Below, in pieces: positions 33,280-45,629 of a DNA stretch of 64,000 nt. Below the pieces are notes generated by a model. The model was not told the DNA's origin and made no database searches. It was given only the letters and a program-made list of their open reading frames with translations. How positions within the stretch are numbered: position 1 is the first letter of the stretch; each line of letters begins with the position of its first letter. The stretch spans positions 62,001 to 126,000 of the forward strand of contig JAIVFJ010000116.1 in the NCBI GenBank assembly GCA_025765615.1, in the 5' to 3' direction. Source of the stretch: Zopfochytrium polystomum (Eukaryota; Chytridiomycota; Chytridiomycetes; Chytridiales; Chytridiaceae). The position numbers were made by a program, and so were the translations under genes.

Positions 33280-34495
33280 CTTGTGTGTTAGAAGCGAAGA
33301 GAAAAATTCCAAACCTGGGAACAAACACTCTCCTATCAGAATCAGAACTGAGCTCATTCCATTACCTCAACAGGGCTTCTTTAAGTCATCGAGCCACGCT
33401 AACCACAGCTAAGAACATAGCCGCTCGCTGCTTCTGCGGTAACGCCTTGGTTAGGATGTCTGCAACCATGTCTTTTGTCCTGCAAAATTCCTACTGGATA
33501 CTCTGCTCCTTGAGCTCCTGGTGTAAATATGCTAATCAAATGCTCATGTTCAGATTCATGACAAGTGCAATGGTCCACATTTTATCCTCCTTGATCTTTT
33601 TTGGATTCAAGGCCATCCCTAATTCAAACAGTAAACTGGTTCCCAGCTTGCTTCTTGTACTGCCTCGGTAAGAGCATTTGTTTCCACCTCAGTCTAGGAC
33701 AGAGCAACTGTACTCTGCGTTTGCTCGACCAGTTCACCATAGCCCCAGCCAGGAGGAATACATTACCAGAATGGCTTCAATGCTCCTCCTCCTCGGCCGC
33801 TTGCCTTCCTAGGCTCAAATCTCAACACATACTACGTCTCGTCATGCGATCTTATTTTGAATCGCTCTGTGACTTGCGACTGGACAGCCCTCACACCATG
33901 CCTTTTCTTGTGAAAGACAATTACATGATCTGTTGGCATAACCTTGGTCGTTCTGCCTGACCAGCACACAACTGTCTGACGCAAGCAGAGTGAACTCCAT
34001 GGAGCCTAAATTCTCCAAAAAGCACTCATGCACCTCCTAGCTGACTGGTGAGTCCATATAAGCTTTCTCCAGCTGGATTACCAGTGGTGTATCGTCTTCC
34101 GCACACTGCTCGTAGCCTTCTATGGGCACCATAAACGTTGGAACATCAATGTCAGCATTCAAAAAAGCTGTCTCAACATTGAGTTGTCCCATCACCGAGC
34201 CACTAATGCCGCATGATATTGCTATGGTGATAAGACTTGCCACGCTCACCACAGGGGAGTACGTTTCCTTATAGTTGATCCTGCACCATTGCGCATAAAC
34301 CTTGACTATTGCTCTCCCCTCACACCTAGCCAGAAAATCATCCAGCGTAAGTTTGTACGCCCACACCCAACCTGAGAGAAGGATATTCATACCCGGCATT
34401 CTCAGGACTTGTTTGATTACCCCCTTCTGCACCAGAGACTGATACTCTTTATCAGTGGCTGCCTTCCAATGTAGCTCATGATCCAGCAGACCCAC
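33280..34495 (-). pseudogene. Copia RT-RNase H remnant (second copia lineage)
   Basis: The minus strand encodes KAATDKEYQSLVQKGV, GWVWAYKLTLDD, YKETYSPVVSVASLITIAI, GQLNVETAFLNADIDVPTFM and IQLEKAYMDS (34037-34495), the start of a copia RT. A further RT piece (LASDSCVLVRQND) lies at 33842-34033, and RNase H traces (VALS-TEVETNALTEAV) near 33650-33720. Many stops. The sequence is clearly different from the copia copies at 11293 and 36090. Confidence 0.75.
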
Positions 34496-34699
34496 ACTTT
34501 TCAGAGCCAGTGGCAGGTCTATAGCTCAGATTCGGCATGATGGATATGTGCCATACTCTTCTGTTGCCAACTGGAGGTCGGCCTCAGCTACATTCCCAAT
34601 CTCATCTTTTCTCATCATAATTGAGTATGCTGCTCTTACTTTGTGCAAACCAAAGTTGCTATTCCCAATCTCCTCCTGGACTTTTCGCCAAGCGCCTTG

Positions 34700-35112
34700 T
34701 GTAAACAGTCTACTCTGAGTGAGTGAGTGGAAGGAGTGAATGAAGTGGAGATGTGTGTTTGTGGGTGGTCCTTCTCCCCAACTTGGAGAAAAAGAGAAAA
34801 ACTCCGTTATGAATAAATGATACATAATGATGATATGCACGCTGTAATAGTTGCTGGGCAAGCGTGACTGGCACAGGGTAAAAACCTCTCCTATATTATC
34901 TGCGTGAGCAGAGGAGGAGGAAAACTGTTGAAACTGGGTTTCCATTCCCCTTAATACTTGGAGTATTTGTCATCAGCGCAAGCCAGTGCCCAGGTCTGCA
35001 TTGGCAGTGGCTCGCTCTCCCATGGGCATTGTGAGAATGATAACTGACAGTCACAATAGGTTCAGGTCCACCTTGTGCCTCTTGCTGCTAACCAGTCAGT
35101 TCCACCCAACAC
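34700..35112 (-). mobile_element. Solo copia LTR family C with target duplication
   Basis: The minus strand starts TGTTGGGTGGAACTGACTGG and ends CTACTCTGTTTACA-like (plus strand TGTAAACAG at 34700). It is flanked by CCTTG at 34695-34699 and 35113-35117. It is 413 bp, matching 49810-50222. It was inserted next to the copia RT remnant at 34495. Confidence 0.9.
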
Positions 35113-35117
35113 CTTGT

Positions 35118-35659
35118 TCACAAACAATTTTGGCACACATACTTGTTCAGTCCGAATAACCGCGAGCCTTAAATTGGCTTGGCCACAGGTGTCAAAAGTG
35201 AATCAGATAAGGGTGCACAGGTCTGGTGTTGGAGGTGACGGCACAATGGGTTGGATTCTGTGCTACTGCAATTAACGTCATCTCCAGTGGGCCTTATTGG
35301 GAGCACTATAGGCGTGACTGAGGGAGACTGGATCAGGGGGTAGACTGGCAATGTGAATGAAGCAACCCAAGGCCCACAACAACCAAAGCCCCAGCTTGTA
35401 GGCTAGTGTGACCCAGACCTGTGTCAGAGGAGGTGGAGTCCTGAGCAGGGAGCCCAATCGGTGAGTAGTGCCAGCCAACCAGGAGACAGTTATTCCCCTG
35501 ATGTGCCCAGGCGAGATGTGGGGGGTAGCGTTGAGGGCAAGCTGTGTGTGGGGGAGTGATTGCCTCACCTCATAGGGTACTGGGAGGTGCTCAGACCAGC
35601 ATCGTGCAGAAGGCTCACCTCATCACCAACATTCACATTCACCATCACCTGACAACTCA
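35118..35659. other. Probable upstream copia remnant, undefined
   Basis: No clear frame. A short copia-like peptide just before 35660 (RVLGKPTSQAQPNS region) suggests decayed polyprotein linker sequence. Confidence 0.3.
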
Positions 35660-37520
35660 GCCAAGCGTACGCGTTCTGGGAAAACCTACCTCACAAGCAC
35701 AACCAAACTCATGCAGAAGCCATGTTGGGTAAATGGTCCAAGGAGTGGATTGCAGCAGAGCAGACTGAGATCAATGCCCTTTGTGTTATGAATCACCCTC
35801 TGGAAACCTCTGGAACCTTCTGGAACATTCCTTCATGGAACCTTCTGGAACCTTCTTTGCATTCCTGACTTGTCTTGTTGTCATTGGTATCATTGGTATC
35901 ATTGTATTACTAATTGCTCTTTCTGGAACTTTCTTTGAGTCTTGACAAGGAAGACTCTCAAAAGGTATAAAAGGGGGATGGGGGACCTGTCCCATCCCTG
36001 AAGTGAATTTTTGTTTCCAATACAATCATCACTCCTCTCAGTTCCTTGTCTGCCTTGCCCTATCCTGCCATGTTCCTGACACTTTGCACTTTAGCAGCCT
36101 TTGAAGTTGTGAAATGGCCCACCAACATCAACTTCATGCAGAACAAATGGGTCTTCAAGGTCAAACTTCGACCAGACAGCAGCATTGAGCACTTCTGTGC
36201 ACGACCTGTGGCTAAGGGCTTCACTCAACGTCATGGCATTGATTTTTGGAATACTCACTCTCCTGTTGTCTGAATCAACAGTCTTCGTTGGCTCATTGCC
36301 ATGGCGGCTGCAAACAACTATTGTTGACAACAGCAACACGTACCTAAACAGCATGCTCGATGTGCCCATTTATGTGGAACAGCCAGACGGCTACCACAGT
36401 GATGGCAAAGTCTGGCTACTGAAGAGAGCTGTTAATGGTATCAAGCAAGCTGGCCAGTGTTGGTGCCAAGAACTGATTGGCCACCTGAAGTCGAATGAAT
36501 ATCAGCAAAGCACAGCAGACCCTGTATCCTCTTCCGTCAAGTGGATGGAAAAGTCATTTTCATTGCCATCTATGTTGATGATATTTGTTTCTTTGGGGAT
36601 TCTGGGGAGATCACCTCTGCCATCCCACTGCTATAATCTTGTTACAAGCTCTGCTAAATAGGAACAATCAAAACCATCCTCAATATGCAACTGGAACACC
36701 ACCACAATGGAATCTTCTTGCACCAGAAAGCCTATATCAAGGAGTTACTTCAATGCCATGCCAACATTATCAACAACTGCACTGCAGTAACTGCCCTTCC
36801 CAGTAGTCTCAATCTTCAGCCACATGGGATCGACGAAGCAGCTGCAGACCAGAGACTGTACCAGGCAATCCTTGACGGCATCAACTACCTTGCAACACAC
36901 ACGCAACCAGACCTTGCCCCAGCAGTTTCATACCTTGGTGCCTTCAGCAAGGATCCCAGTGAGCAACATATGAAGATCCTTATTCGGGTTCTCAAATATC
37001 TCAGTGGTAAGAGTGAGGATGGTTTTTCTATTCTCACAACTGCACAGATATAGCTGGTTACTCTGACGCTGCCCAAGGTGTCCACTGAGATGGGAAATCA
37101 CAGCTTGGCTACTATGTTCTATTTGGAGGAACAGCTATTAGTTGGACATCTGTTCAGAGCAGCACTCTCATGCTGTCACCGCAGGAAGCTGAATATGTTG
37201 TCTGAACTGGGACGAGAATTTAAGGCACTATCCCAAATCTACTCAGCACTTCAACTTCTGTCTCCAACTCCTCTTGTCATCTACACTGACAACAGTGGTG
37301 TGATCAACCTCCGTTCAAATGATCTTTACACCAATTGGTCAAAGCATTTCATGGTAAAGTATCATTTTATTCAAGAACTTGTGGAACAAAAAGTAGCACA
37401 GCTTGAATGGAATGCTGGAGGAGAACAGCCTGCGGACTATATGACGAAATCTCTCTCAGCTGCTCTCAGTGAATACCATTTGAGTCGCATTGGCCTTTGT
37501 TTCTTTTCTTACCTCTGATT
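35660..37520 (+). pseudogene. Copia RT-RNase H, split by a gypsy solo LTR
   Basis: Frames read LGKWSKEWIAAEQTEINAL up to 35783, then resume after the solo LTR with CTLAAFEVVKWPTNINFMQNKWVFKVKLRPDSSIEHF (36082 on), GYHSDGKVWLLKRAVNGIKQAG, HQKAYIKELLQCHANII, DGINYLATHTQPDLAPAVSYLGAFSKDPS, and RNase H LVIYTDNSGVINLRSNDLYTNWSKHF to 37518. Frameshifts and stops interrupt it; the YVDD-region frame is shifted. It is related to the 11293-12736 copy. A polypurine tract (37771-37780) and LTR B follow. Confidence 0.85.
35784..36081 (+). mobile_element. Solo gypsy LTR (298 bp) nested in copia RT
   Basis: TGTTATGAATCACCC ... CCTGACA flanked by CTTTG at 35779-35783 and 36082-36086. It has eight perfect nGAAn/nTTCn pentamers in two runs of four separated by TTCAT, plus a TATAAAAG box. 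The start-site segment reads AAGTGAATTTT, one change from the young copy. Confidence 0.95.
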
Positions 37521-37770
37521 CATTTTTTCTTATCTGTGAAGCTGTTTTCTTATTTGTTCCTTTTCATTACTTTGACTCATTTTCCTTCACCTCTGAAGTT
37601 CAATATGTGCCCCCATCCATTTTTGTTAGTGTGGTCTGTCCTTCCTGTTCTGCCATCTGATGGCCAGCCATACATGTTTGTGATTCTTCTTTCTCTGGTG
37701 TAAGGTTCCTTTAAGTTGACTATGGCTTAAGGTTTTCCTCTGTGCTGACCTTTGCTCCTGCCCACAGCTT

Positions 37771-38014
37771 AGGGGGGGAGTGTTAGTTTTGGGTCTTTTG
37801 GTGTAAGCAGTGTGCAGGAGCTTTGACCTGATACTGCTCTGCAAGGATGACTTGCAGCATTTTGCAAGTGATGGTCCTTGTAACAGTTTTGTGTAAAGAC
37901 AAACACAAGACTGACAGAAGCCAAGATCAACCTCCCACCACCACCACCTTCAGTAGTGTACTACCCCCATCTCTACAGCAGCACAACCCATAGAGAATCC
38001 AACTAATTCTTTCA
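37771..38014 (+). mobile_element. Polypurine tract and copia 3' LTR family B
   Basis: AGGGGGGGAG at 37771-37780 is directly followed by TGTTAGTTTTGGG (37781) and the LTR ends AATTCTTTCA at 38014 (234 bp). This is the 3' end of the copia copy starting near 35660. Confidence 0.85.
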
Positions 38015-38362
38015 CTACCTCTATGCTAAAAATCGCGATTGGGAATCACGGCGATGTTGCAGGATTGCTCTTTTTGTGACACACGGATGTGGTGAGCAGG
38101 CAGGTTGTGATCAGTGGCACTGTGCCGTATGTGGCGTGATGTTTCGTTGGTTTGACACATTTTTTTTCACTAACAAAAGGAGCAAGCTAATTTGGACCGC
38201 ATTTGCAGAATTGGTAGGACTACAACATATTAAAGTTTCACGAGGATTTGTTCCGTTGGTGAAGTTTTTCTGATTGTAATGGCAGAAAAGTCAGTCATCA
38301 TGCCACTGGCGGTACAATGACTGTTAAAGGGTTAAAGTACATCACTACCTCACCTGTGTCTT

Positions 38363-38404
<42 letters not shown>

Positions 38405-39459
38405 ACTCTTTCTCGATGTCTCCAGGGGGCCAGGCCTTGGAAGTTGCCCCAACTTTTTGCGTCCCCAACGCACCGCATAGCAAAAAGTGTAAAAGAAGAG
38501 CTTGTTGGAGAGAAAAAAATGAAACATTGAAAAAACGTGCAAGAAATTTGACAAGGCGTGCTCTCAAAAACTGCGACCCACCCCCTGCCGCCCGACTTCG
38601 ATCGCAGCCATTGCCGTTGATCCTGTCAGCATCATCATCCAGCATCAAGTTCGTCGTCATTTCTGCCGTACTAATTGCCGTCAGCCACATCGTCCACAAC
38701 AGAAGCCATCGTCTCTGTCAGAACTCACCACCGCCACCGCCTTCGCAACACTGCAGAAATTGTGCTCAGGGCCCTGGTATAACGCAGATAGAATCCTCTC
38801 TGGTTGCTAATTTGCCGTCTTCAGGTCTCATTGTTCACCTGTTCAGTCAGTTGCCTCACTACGCAGGAAGGAACGGCTCTGCTCATAAACCTACCATCCC
38901 ACCTGTTCACTCTGCCCAAAGTTTTGCTTTTCTGCTAACCCCTCCCCTCTCAGTTACGCAGTGAGAGACTGTCGATATTTACAGCAGTGTCTGTTAGCGC
39001 TCTTGTTGCGCTAGCTGGGATTGCTTGTGCTATCACAGATCTGTCCTGTTGTCCCTGAGTGTCGGTTCTACCCCACGCTCACGAATAAGCAGGACTATCA
39101 GCCACTCAACTGCTTATTCGGTATATGCCTACTTTTCCTTTCGATTTTTATTCTCTCCGCACTTTTACCTTCTGAAGGAGCAGGTTGCTGTTAGGGTCTG
39201 ACACACACTTACTGCTGAACGGCCGTAGGTGGGAGTGCTGTTGTCACCTTGCAGAACCAGTGTTGGGGAGGCCAGCACGCTCTAGGGATTTTCTTCTGGT
39301 GGATTCTGCAGCGCATCATTGCACCTTTGAGCATCTGTGACCTCTCCCACAAGCGGAACAGGCAACTGAGAACAATAGAACAAAGGACCTCGCTTCTTTA
39401 AGTGAAGCAGGCTGAGCCACACACATTTCAGCCACAAAGATTTCATCATACCAGCTGCG
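38015..39459. other. Unassigned region with (CT)n and an inverted repeat
   Basis: A (CT)n microsatellite spans about 38365-38398. A perfect 11-bp inverted repeat, CGAATAAGCAG (39082-39092) and CTGCTTATTCG (39110-39120), could form a hairpin with a 17-nt loop. No convincing ORF. It may hold the 5' end of the transposon whose transposase starts at 39460. Confidence 0.45.
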
Positions 39460-42400
39460 ATGAGGAAAGAACGCAAAACGCGACTCTTCCTGAGAAATGA
39501 GAAGAATGCAGTTTGGGTTCGCATCAAGGGATATCTCTCAGATCCTGGAGGTGCAACTCTACAGCACGAAGAAGTCAATCTCCTTCCAGAAATCGAGATT
39601 GATGTTAGCTAGGATGAAAAATACAGGCGGAACCAACCTAACTGGGGCACCTCACAGTACTTCCTCCTTAATGGACTCACTGCGATTTTCAAGGGCAAGG
39701 ACCCTCGTCTGCAAATAACTGTAGAAATGACTGCCCATGCTGATGTTACAGTTGCCCACCAGCCCCAGTGTCCTTTAGTCTTTACCGAGGACAGTTTCTT
39801 CATGCTGCAGACGTTTCAAGCAACACCAATAAATGGAGGAAATTCAAGGAAACAAAGACATGTGAGATGGTAAGTTTGTTTTTTTGGAAAGCCTTTGACA
39901 AGAATGGTGCTAATTGTTTCCCAGTCGCTCCGAAGAGCACTTCGAGCTTCCTTGATAAGAATGAATTGCCTCAATAAGCCAGACGACGGATTTCTTGCAT
40001 GTGGCTGGAGAGATATTCTTGAGTATACACTGGATTTGTCTAAGGAACTCCTGAGAGCTCACACAAGATTGCAGCTTGCATACAACCATGAGTTGCAAGC
40101 TTTTGAAAAGACAAGGCAGAACATTGAAAGATGTGTTTCTCGTCGACGTCAACAGAATCAGCATGCAGAGCCAACACCAGGTCAAAGTAAGACACTTAAT
40201 GTTCGCAGCCACTGCTTGAGCAAATTGGGCGGCCTCATGCAAAAAAAGTACCCAGCAGTGCTTGGCCTTTGCGTATACTACTGGCTTTACAATCAATGCC
40301 GAAACCAGGAAGCTCGGCTTGGCCTGACTGGTCCAGAAGACCATCGTTATGCCCACATTCAATATGACTCAACAGATTTCCTTCCCCAAGGATTCAAATT
40401 GCTGTTGAGACAGCTTATTTCAGGTATGGCAAAATCTATGTGTGCAGTTGAGGCAGCCCTTGTGGATCAGGCTCATTATGTGACAGCCTTGACTGTGACA
40501 GACACACAGAATTCTCAGACTTCTGTCTACAAAACATATATGACTTCAAGCTCCAGCATTGATCAAACTCGAAAGCACTTTCTTGATGCCTCTCAATCTA
40601 TGGCAGAACTTGGGATTCCAATAACTAGCTGGACAACAGATGGAGCAACCACACAGGTTGCTCACTTTCCTTACAACAATTCAACCCCAAGCTCATTTCT
40701 TGCAGTCTCCCAACTTGCACATGCAGCATATGCCAAACATACAAAGCTTCATTCAGGGAAAGACAAAACTTCACGCATTCTTGCTGCTGCAGACCACATC
40801 ATTGAGAAGGCGTCTGATTACATAAAGGCTCCTGAGGGTAGATGCCCTGAAGCCCATCTGTCACTTTCTGCATTCCTTGTGAAGGACTTGATACTAAAAC
40901 ACCCTTCGCTGAAGCGAAAACGAGAATCAGACTGCCATGATATGCAAACGCAATCTTCTCAATGTCGCAAACTGCTTGATGCAAAAAAGCTGGAGGCTTT
41001 GAACAAGGCAGTGACTGAAGACATTGTGTCAGATTTAGGAGAGCTGGGGGGTCCTTCTACTCAAGCAGACTTAAGGGAAGTGGATGATGATATGGAAATG
41101 GAGCTGATACAGGAGCAGTCGAAAGGACACAACAATACCTCAAGCTTCCCAACCCACCAGCTGCATGTGGAGATTGAAGAGAACAACTTTGTTCGAAAAT
41201 GCAGCTCTTTGGGGTGGCAACTGGATGGGCCTTCCTGCAATATTGATGATGATCACCTGCAAAAAGTATGGAAGAAGGTCATGTTTTCTGCTCTTTACTA
41301 CCAGATCTTAATGGATTGTGGCAGCTACTGTCTTACTTTCAAAAGATTGAGCACCAGTGCTTGGTCTGGTGGCAACTCAAATCCCACTGCTGAAATTAGA
41401 CCACTTCTCAGCGTCTGTGCAAGCATTCATCCAGGCTGCTCAAACCTAACAACTGCTGATATTGAGCCAACACTCCTACTGCCTGCACAGAATCTTTTTG
41501 AAACAACAAGGAATCTCCATTCTGCCAAAACTCAGGAGGGTCTTGCAGAACAGGAGGTGAGAGAAGCACTCCATGGCTTCAAAACAGCCAAGAAAGATAT
41601 ATGGAAGAACGCCAAGAAAGTAGCAGCAGGCTTAATTCAGCAGCACAAAAAGACTCTTCAGTCCGTTACATCAATCATATTGTCTGGCAAGGATTGTCTG
41701 AAAATGAATGACAGTGGCTCTGCAGAGATGAGGAAATGGATTCAAGTTAGTGAGCACGCTGCAGCAGTTGGCCAAAGAATGGAGTATGAAAAGCTTCGCA
41801 GAACCAGCTTTGCTTCTGTTGTGGAAGGGTTATGTCAAATGGAAGGACTTGAAGACATTTGTAACAAGCTTGCCAATGATTGCTGTGAGACTGTGCTCTC
41901 TAACTCCTCACCTAGGGCTATAGGTGGAAACTAGAGCATGGACCTAAATACCAATCCTGACTAATGAAAAGGGGCAAAAGGAGGGTGTCTAGGGGCACTA
42001 GACAGGAAAGTGTATTTGGAGTCTTAAAAAGCCCAAGAAAAACACAAATAAATCTCTAACACAAAAGAGGGGTTTCTCACACCAAAGCATGAAACAGACA
42101 CAATCACAAAAGAAAGCATAATCCTCTGGTGCAAGACACAGAAGGGTTTCATCTGGGGCACAAGGCCAAAGCCAAGTTAGACCAGAGACAGAACCGACTG
42201 GATCGGTAAGACTGACTGAATCGGTAAGGGGAGTGACAAGCCACTACAACCCATCAAAAGAAACAACAAAGAAATAAACAACAAGTCAAACCCTGAGTTG
42301 GAGGGGGTTGGAGAGACAAAGGGCAGACACAAGGAACAGTTAGTGTGCAGAGGTGCCTGTTGAACCAAAATCAGAACTGTTTTCCACTTAACAGAACCAG

Positions 42401-42885
42401 ACACAACTTGTCTCACTCCAAGGAGAGTGTTCCAACTCAATCCAAGGGAGAGGGTGCAACCAGGGTGGGAGACAGTGGGACTCTTCTTGCTTCATCCTAC
42501 CAGGAGACAGACCTCTGCCTCACCAAGCCAGAGAGAATAACCTGTCTTAGAAGCAAGGAAGGTCAATACCCACTCCCACACAAAAGGAAGACACCAAAGA
42601 CAACCACAGGTATTAGCATGAAAGGAAGAGGGTCTGAACCCAGCGAACCAGGCCCACCAAAGGCCAAAGGAACCATCACCAGGGACAGGGAGGAATACCA
42701 GAGAGACCATACCACCACATAATACCTGACCAGCCAACTCATTCATATCACCTTGAGAGACCTGGATTTGAAGTGATGTATTGACAGGAACCGGTGAGGC
42801 ACTACCACAGTTTTACCCTCCCACCATCCATCATCAAGTAGCTCCTACCCCAGACCAGCCTAAACAGTATGTGCAGAATGGTGAG

Positions 42886-42957
42886 GTGCACTGGGACTTG
42901 AACCCAGCACACTGCCATAAATGGCCAAGAGAACCAATTCTCCTGTCACACACCAGG
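42886..42957 (-). tRNA. tRNA-like (degenerate; probable SINE head)
   Basis: The minus strand contains a perfect T-arm, stem CTGGG/CCCAG with loop TTCAAGT, matching a Pol III B box (GGTTCAAGTCC). Upstream are a GAGAA..TTCTC stem in the D-arm position and partial acceptor-stem pairing of GGTG.G with CACC. The anticodon arm is irregular, so it is a pseudo-tRNA or SINE rather than a working gene. Confidence 0.4.
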
Positions 42958-43639
42958 GGACTGCCACCCCCAGCTCATACACACAGTCAGAGAAGGAATA
43001 AGGGCAGGCAAGAAGACTTCAGGTACAGGTTCTAAGGGGCAACAAGAATGGGGGGTGGGCTGCTTAAATAGGAGAGGGTTGGAATCAGCAGGGTGAAGGA
43101 AGAAGGGAGGGAAAAGAGGGGAAAACATATACAAAAGAACAAAACAATAAATAAAACAACAAAGAAGAAAGAGGAGGAGTGAGTCACCAAACAATGGGGC
43201 TGAGCCATCAAACAAGGAAGACAGCTCAGAAAATCATGGAGCATTTCTTGGCATCAGCTGCCAAGAAAGATGGAGGAGATGGAGAGAGCTGGTTGGTGCA
43301 AAGAGAAGACAGTCACTCACAGCCACAAAAGAGAGACACACACAGAGACAACAAACAAACAAATAAATAAAAGATAAAACAGTAAAAACAGGAAAAACAG
43401 GATAAACTACTAATTGAAAAAATAAGTAAAAATCACCAATAAAGAAAGGAGAAAAAACCCTATGATCTCATACCCTTTCATGAGGCCTTTCATCATGGTA
43501 GCTTATGCAGCAGCTCTGTGTTAGCTCTGTGTACACCTGGACTCTGTACTTCTACCCACTGAACCTAATCCATTTCCAAAAGTGAGGGGGGCAAGGCTTA
43601 GTCATTGTGCAGAACTTAGCATTTCTGCATCATTCAGTC

Positions 43640-43735
43640 AGTGACTGCCAGCATGTCTCGAACTTAGCACCTTTCCCAATGAAGGGAGCGCTCTACACCA
43701 CTGAGCTAGAGGGCCTCTGGCCAATAGTGCAGAGC
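43640..43735 (-). tRNA. tRNA-like with intact A box (probable SINE head)
   Basis: The minus strand reads TAGCTCAGTGGTGTAGAGCGC, a textbook D-arm/A box, then a CTCCC-TTCATT-GGGA hairpin in the anticodon position and a decayed GTTCGAGAC T-loop. The T stem no longer pairs. It is flanked by A-rich sequence. A tRNA-derived SINE is more likely than a functional tRNA. Confidence 0.45.
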
Positions 43736-45084
43736 AGCCTGAGCCATTCGGCCTGCAACTTAGTGCGTAATAATAACATGAATAATATACATGGCCGCGG
43801 CTAAGAGACAGTCCAAATCTCAGTGGTTCGGCTTGCAGGGACAATAATAACCCATGAAAATAATAAGAAATGGGGTCCAGCCATGTTACGTCACTTTTGT
43901 GAAACGTTGTTTGGTCGAGTCAAATTGATAATCCTCACAAGTTATCAGTTAAAAAAGCGGGGTATACTCTTTTTATTTGAGGTCGCAGGCTCAACAGCCT
44001 GTCGTCCTCACATTGCACACTGCGAGACCGTCTATGGCACCTCACAGACTATAAAATACTTAAACTGCAACTTCTGCAGTCAGGAAGTAGGGCAAACCTA
44101 TCAAAGGAGCTTTTTCTGCTCAAAGACATGAAGAATGACTTTCTTGATGTGGAGGCGACGAGCCTTGAAGTGAAACACTTTCCTGGACAGGACATTCGGA
44201 AAGCCCTTCACATTCCACCAAAGAACCAGCATGATCCATCTGGAAAGCACTTGCTGACCTTTTTTGAGGACCCAGCTCACCTAAAGTGCAAACGACTGGT
44301 CCGAAACTTTCTCAAGCTCAAAGAATTTGCAGATCTCAGCCCCAGTGAAGCGTGGAAACAAGTAACAGAATCAGATTCAGACTCAAAAATTCTTCCAAGA
44401 AAGTGGTGGGATCATGATGCAATGGATGTTGAGCAAGGACGGCTGGCCTTTAGCAAACCAGTCATCAAACAGCTTACTGATCTCGGCTATCACAAGGAGG
44501 CAGAATTTGCAGGCATGATTGCTCGCTTTTATGATGCATTTGACACTCGAGGACTTCCTGAAAGCGAAAGAATGGCAGTATGTGATGAAGTCATGCAATA
44601 CTTCCAAGCAAAGCTTGGAAGCGAATTATCATCCCCTCTAACTGCAACAAAGTCACATTTCTCTGGTCTGAACAGAGAAGTTGTGTGGGGCATCCTAATG
44701 AATGCAGCAGCTTTGAAAGCTCTTCTCAAGAATTTGCTGAGCCTACCTGAGAATGTTCAGGATGCAGAAGATGCAAAGAAAAAGGATGAAGTTCCTTTCC
44801 CAGTCTTGAATACTCGCAGCCTTGGAACAAACCCAGTTGAACAAACCTTCAATCATGTGCGGGAAAAGGATAGGTCTGGCAGATGTGGAAGGAATGATAA
44901 ATCAAATGCAGAAGAACTCAAGTCATCAGTCAATGCTATTCTGGTTGCGGAAAAGTATGTCAACATACCCAATGAAAAGCGTGGATTTTCTATTGGAAGA
45001 GTATCATCAGGAAAAACCTATATTGATAAGACTGCAGAGGAAGATTTGAGGTCATGGAACAATCCTGCCTGCCAAAAAGATTAA

Positions 45085-45629
45085 GCCATCGGCAGGAGAA
45101 AAAACAAACAAAATCTATTCGCACAGACCCATGCGAAATGCCAATCCCAACTCCTCGGAGCTTCAGCAAGATGAAAGCTAAAGCTGCAGATTTCTCTCTC
45201 TTTCCAGATGATAAGGAGAACACCCTGCCATCTTCAAGCAGCCTGGTCCACTTTGATGCCTCACCGCCTTCACAGCGAACTAGGAGTCCCTTTTCAGTTG
45301 TGACAAATCCATGAAACCTTTAAACATTTTATATGTTCTATCTTTATCCAACTATCTGTTTGGTTCTGGGATGTGTGCTCGGCAAAAGCCTGTGAAGATC
45401 GTGTCTTTCACAAAATTTTTTTTTGTCCTTTTCCTTTTCTTTCTCATTTTATTGAGAAATAAAAGTAGCCAATCACTGGCCTGGCGTTGGGCAGTCTTTG
45501 AAACTTCCGAGGCCTGCCAGGGTGCTGCAAAAACAAGTGAAAATGGGAGCGATGAAGCTGCTGAGAGTGACACGGAGAGCTCTTATTCGCTTCCCAACGG
45601 AGCACGATGGACAGAGAGTGCATCACAGT
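45085..45629. other. Intergenic; possible transposase C-terminal tail
   Basis: A frame at 45054-45314 (TPRSFSKMKAKAADFSLFPDDKENTLPSSSS) overlaps the end of the transposase frame in another register and may be its shifted C-terminus. Nothing else is clear before the membrane-protein gene. Confidence 0.35.

Larger units (their letters stand above)
41935..43980. mobile_element. Non-coding insert within the transposase relic
   Basis: Purine-rich, non-coding sequence with A-rich tails (43340-43460) and two tRNA-like segments on the minus strand. It is consistent with one or more tRNA-derived SINE insertions. No target duplication was resolved. Confidence 0.4.
39460..45084 (+). pseudogene. Large P-element-like transposase relic, interrupted
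   Basis: Exon 1 from ATG 39460 (one in-frame TAG) reads to 39861. A GTGAGA donor at 39862 and a GCTAATTGTTTCCCAG acceptor ending 39924 define a 63-bp intron that keeps the frame. Exon 2 (39925-41934) is about 670 codons and open, with a SWTTDGATTQ motif. After about 2 kb of unrelated sequence the frame resumes near 43981-45084 with LLTFFEDPAHLKCKRLVRNFLK, like the D-P-x-H-l-x-K-x-x-R-N motif of P/THAP9 transposases, and LGTNPVEQTFNHVREKDRSG, like their E-containing N-x-x-E-x-x-F-x-h-x-R motif. No THAP finger was seen. The P-superfamily label is tentative; an unknown cut-and-paste family is possible. Confidence 0.5.

Noticed and set aside
42177..43370. Frames inside the transposase insert
   Set aside because: They follow purine/pyrimidine bias and overlap tRNA-like repeats; no protein family signal.
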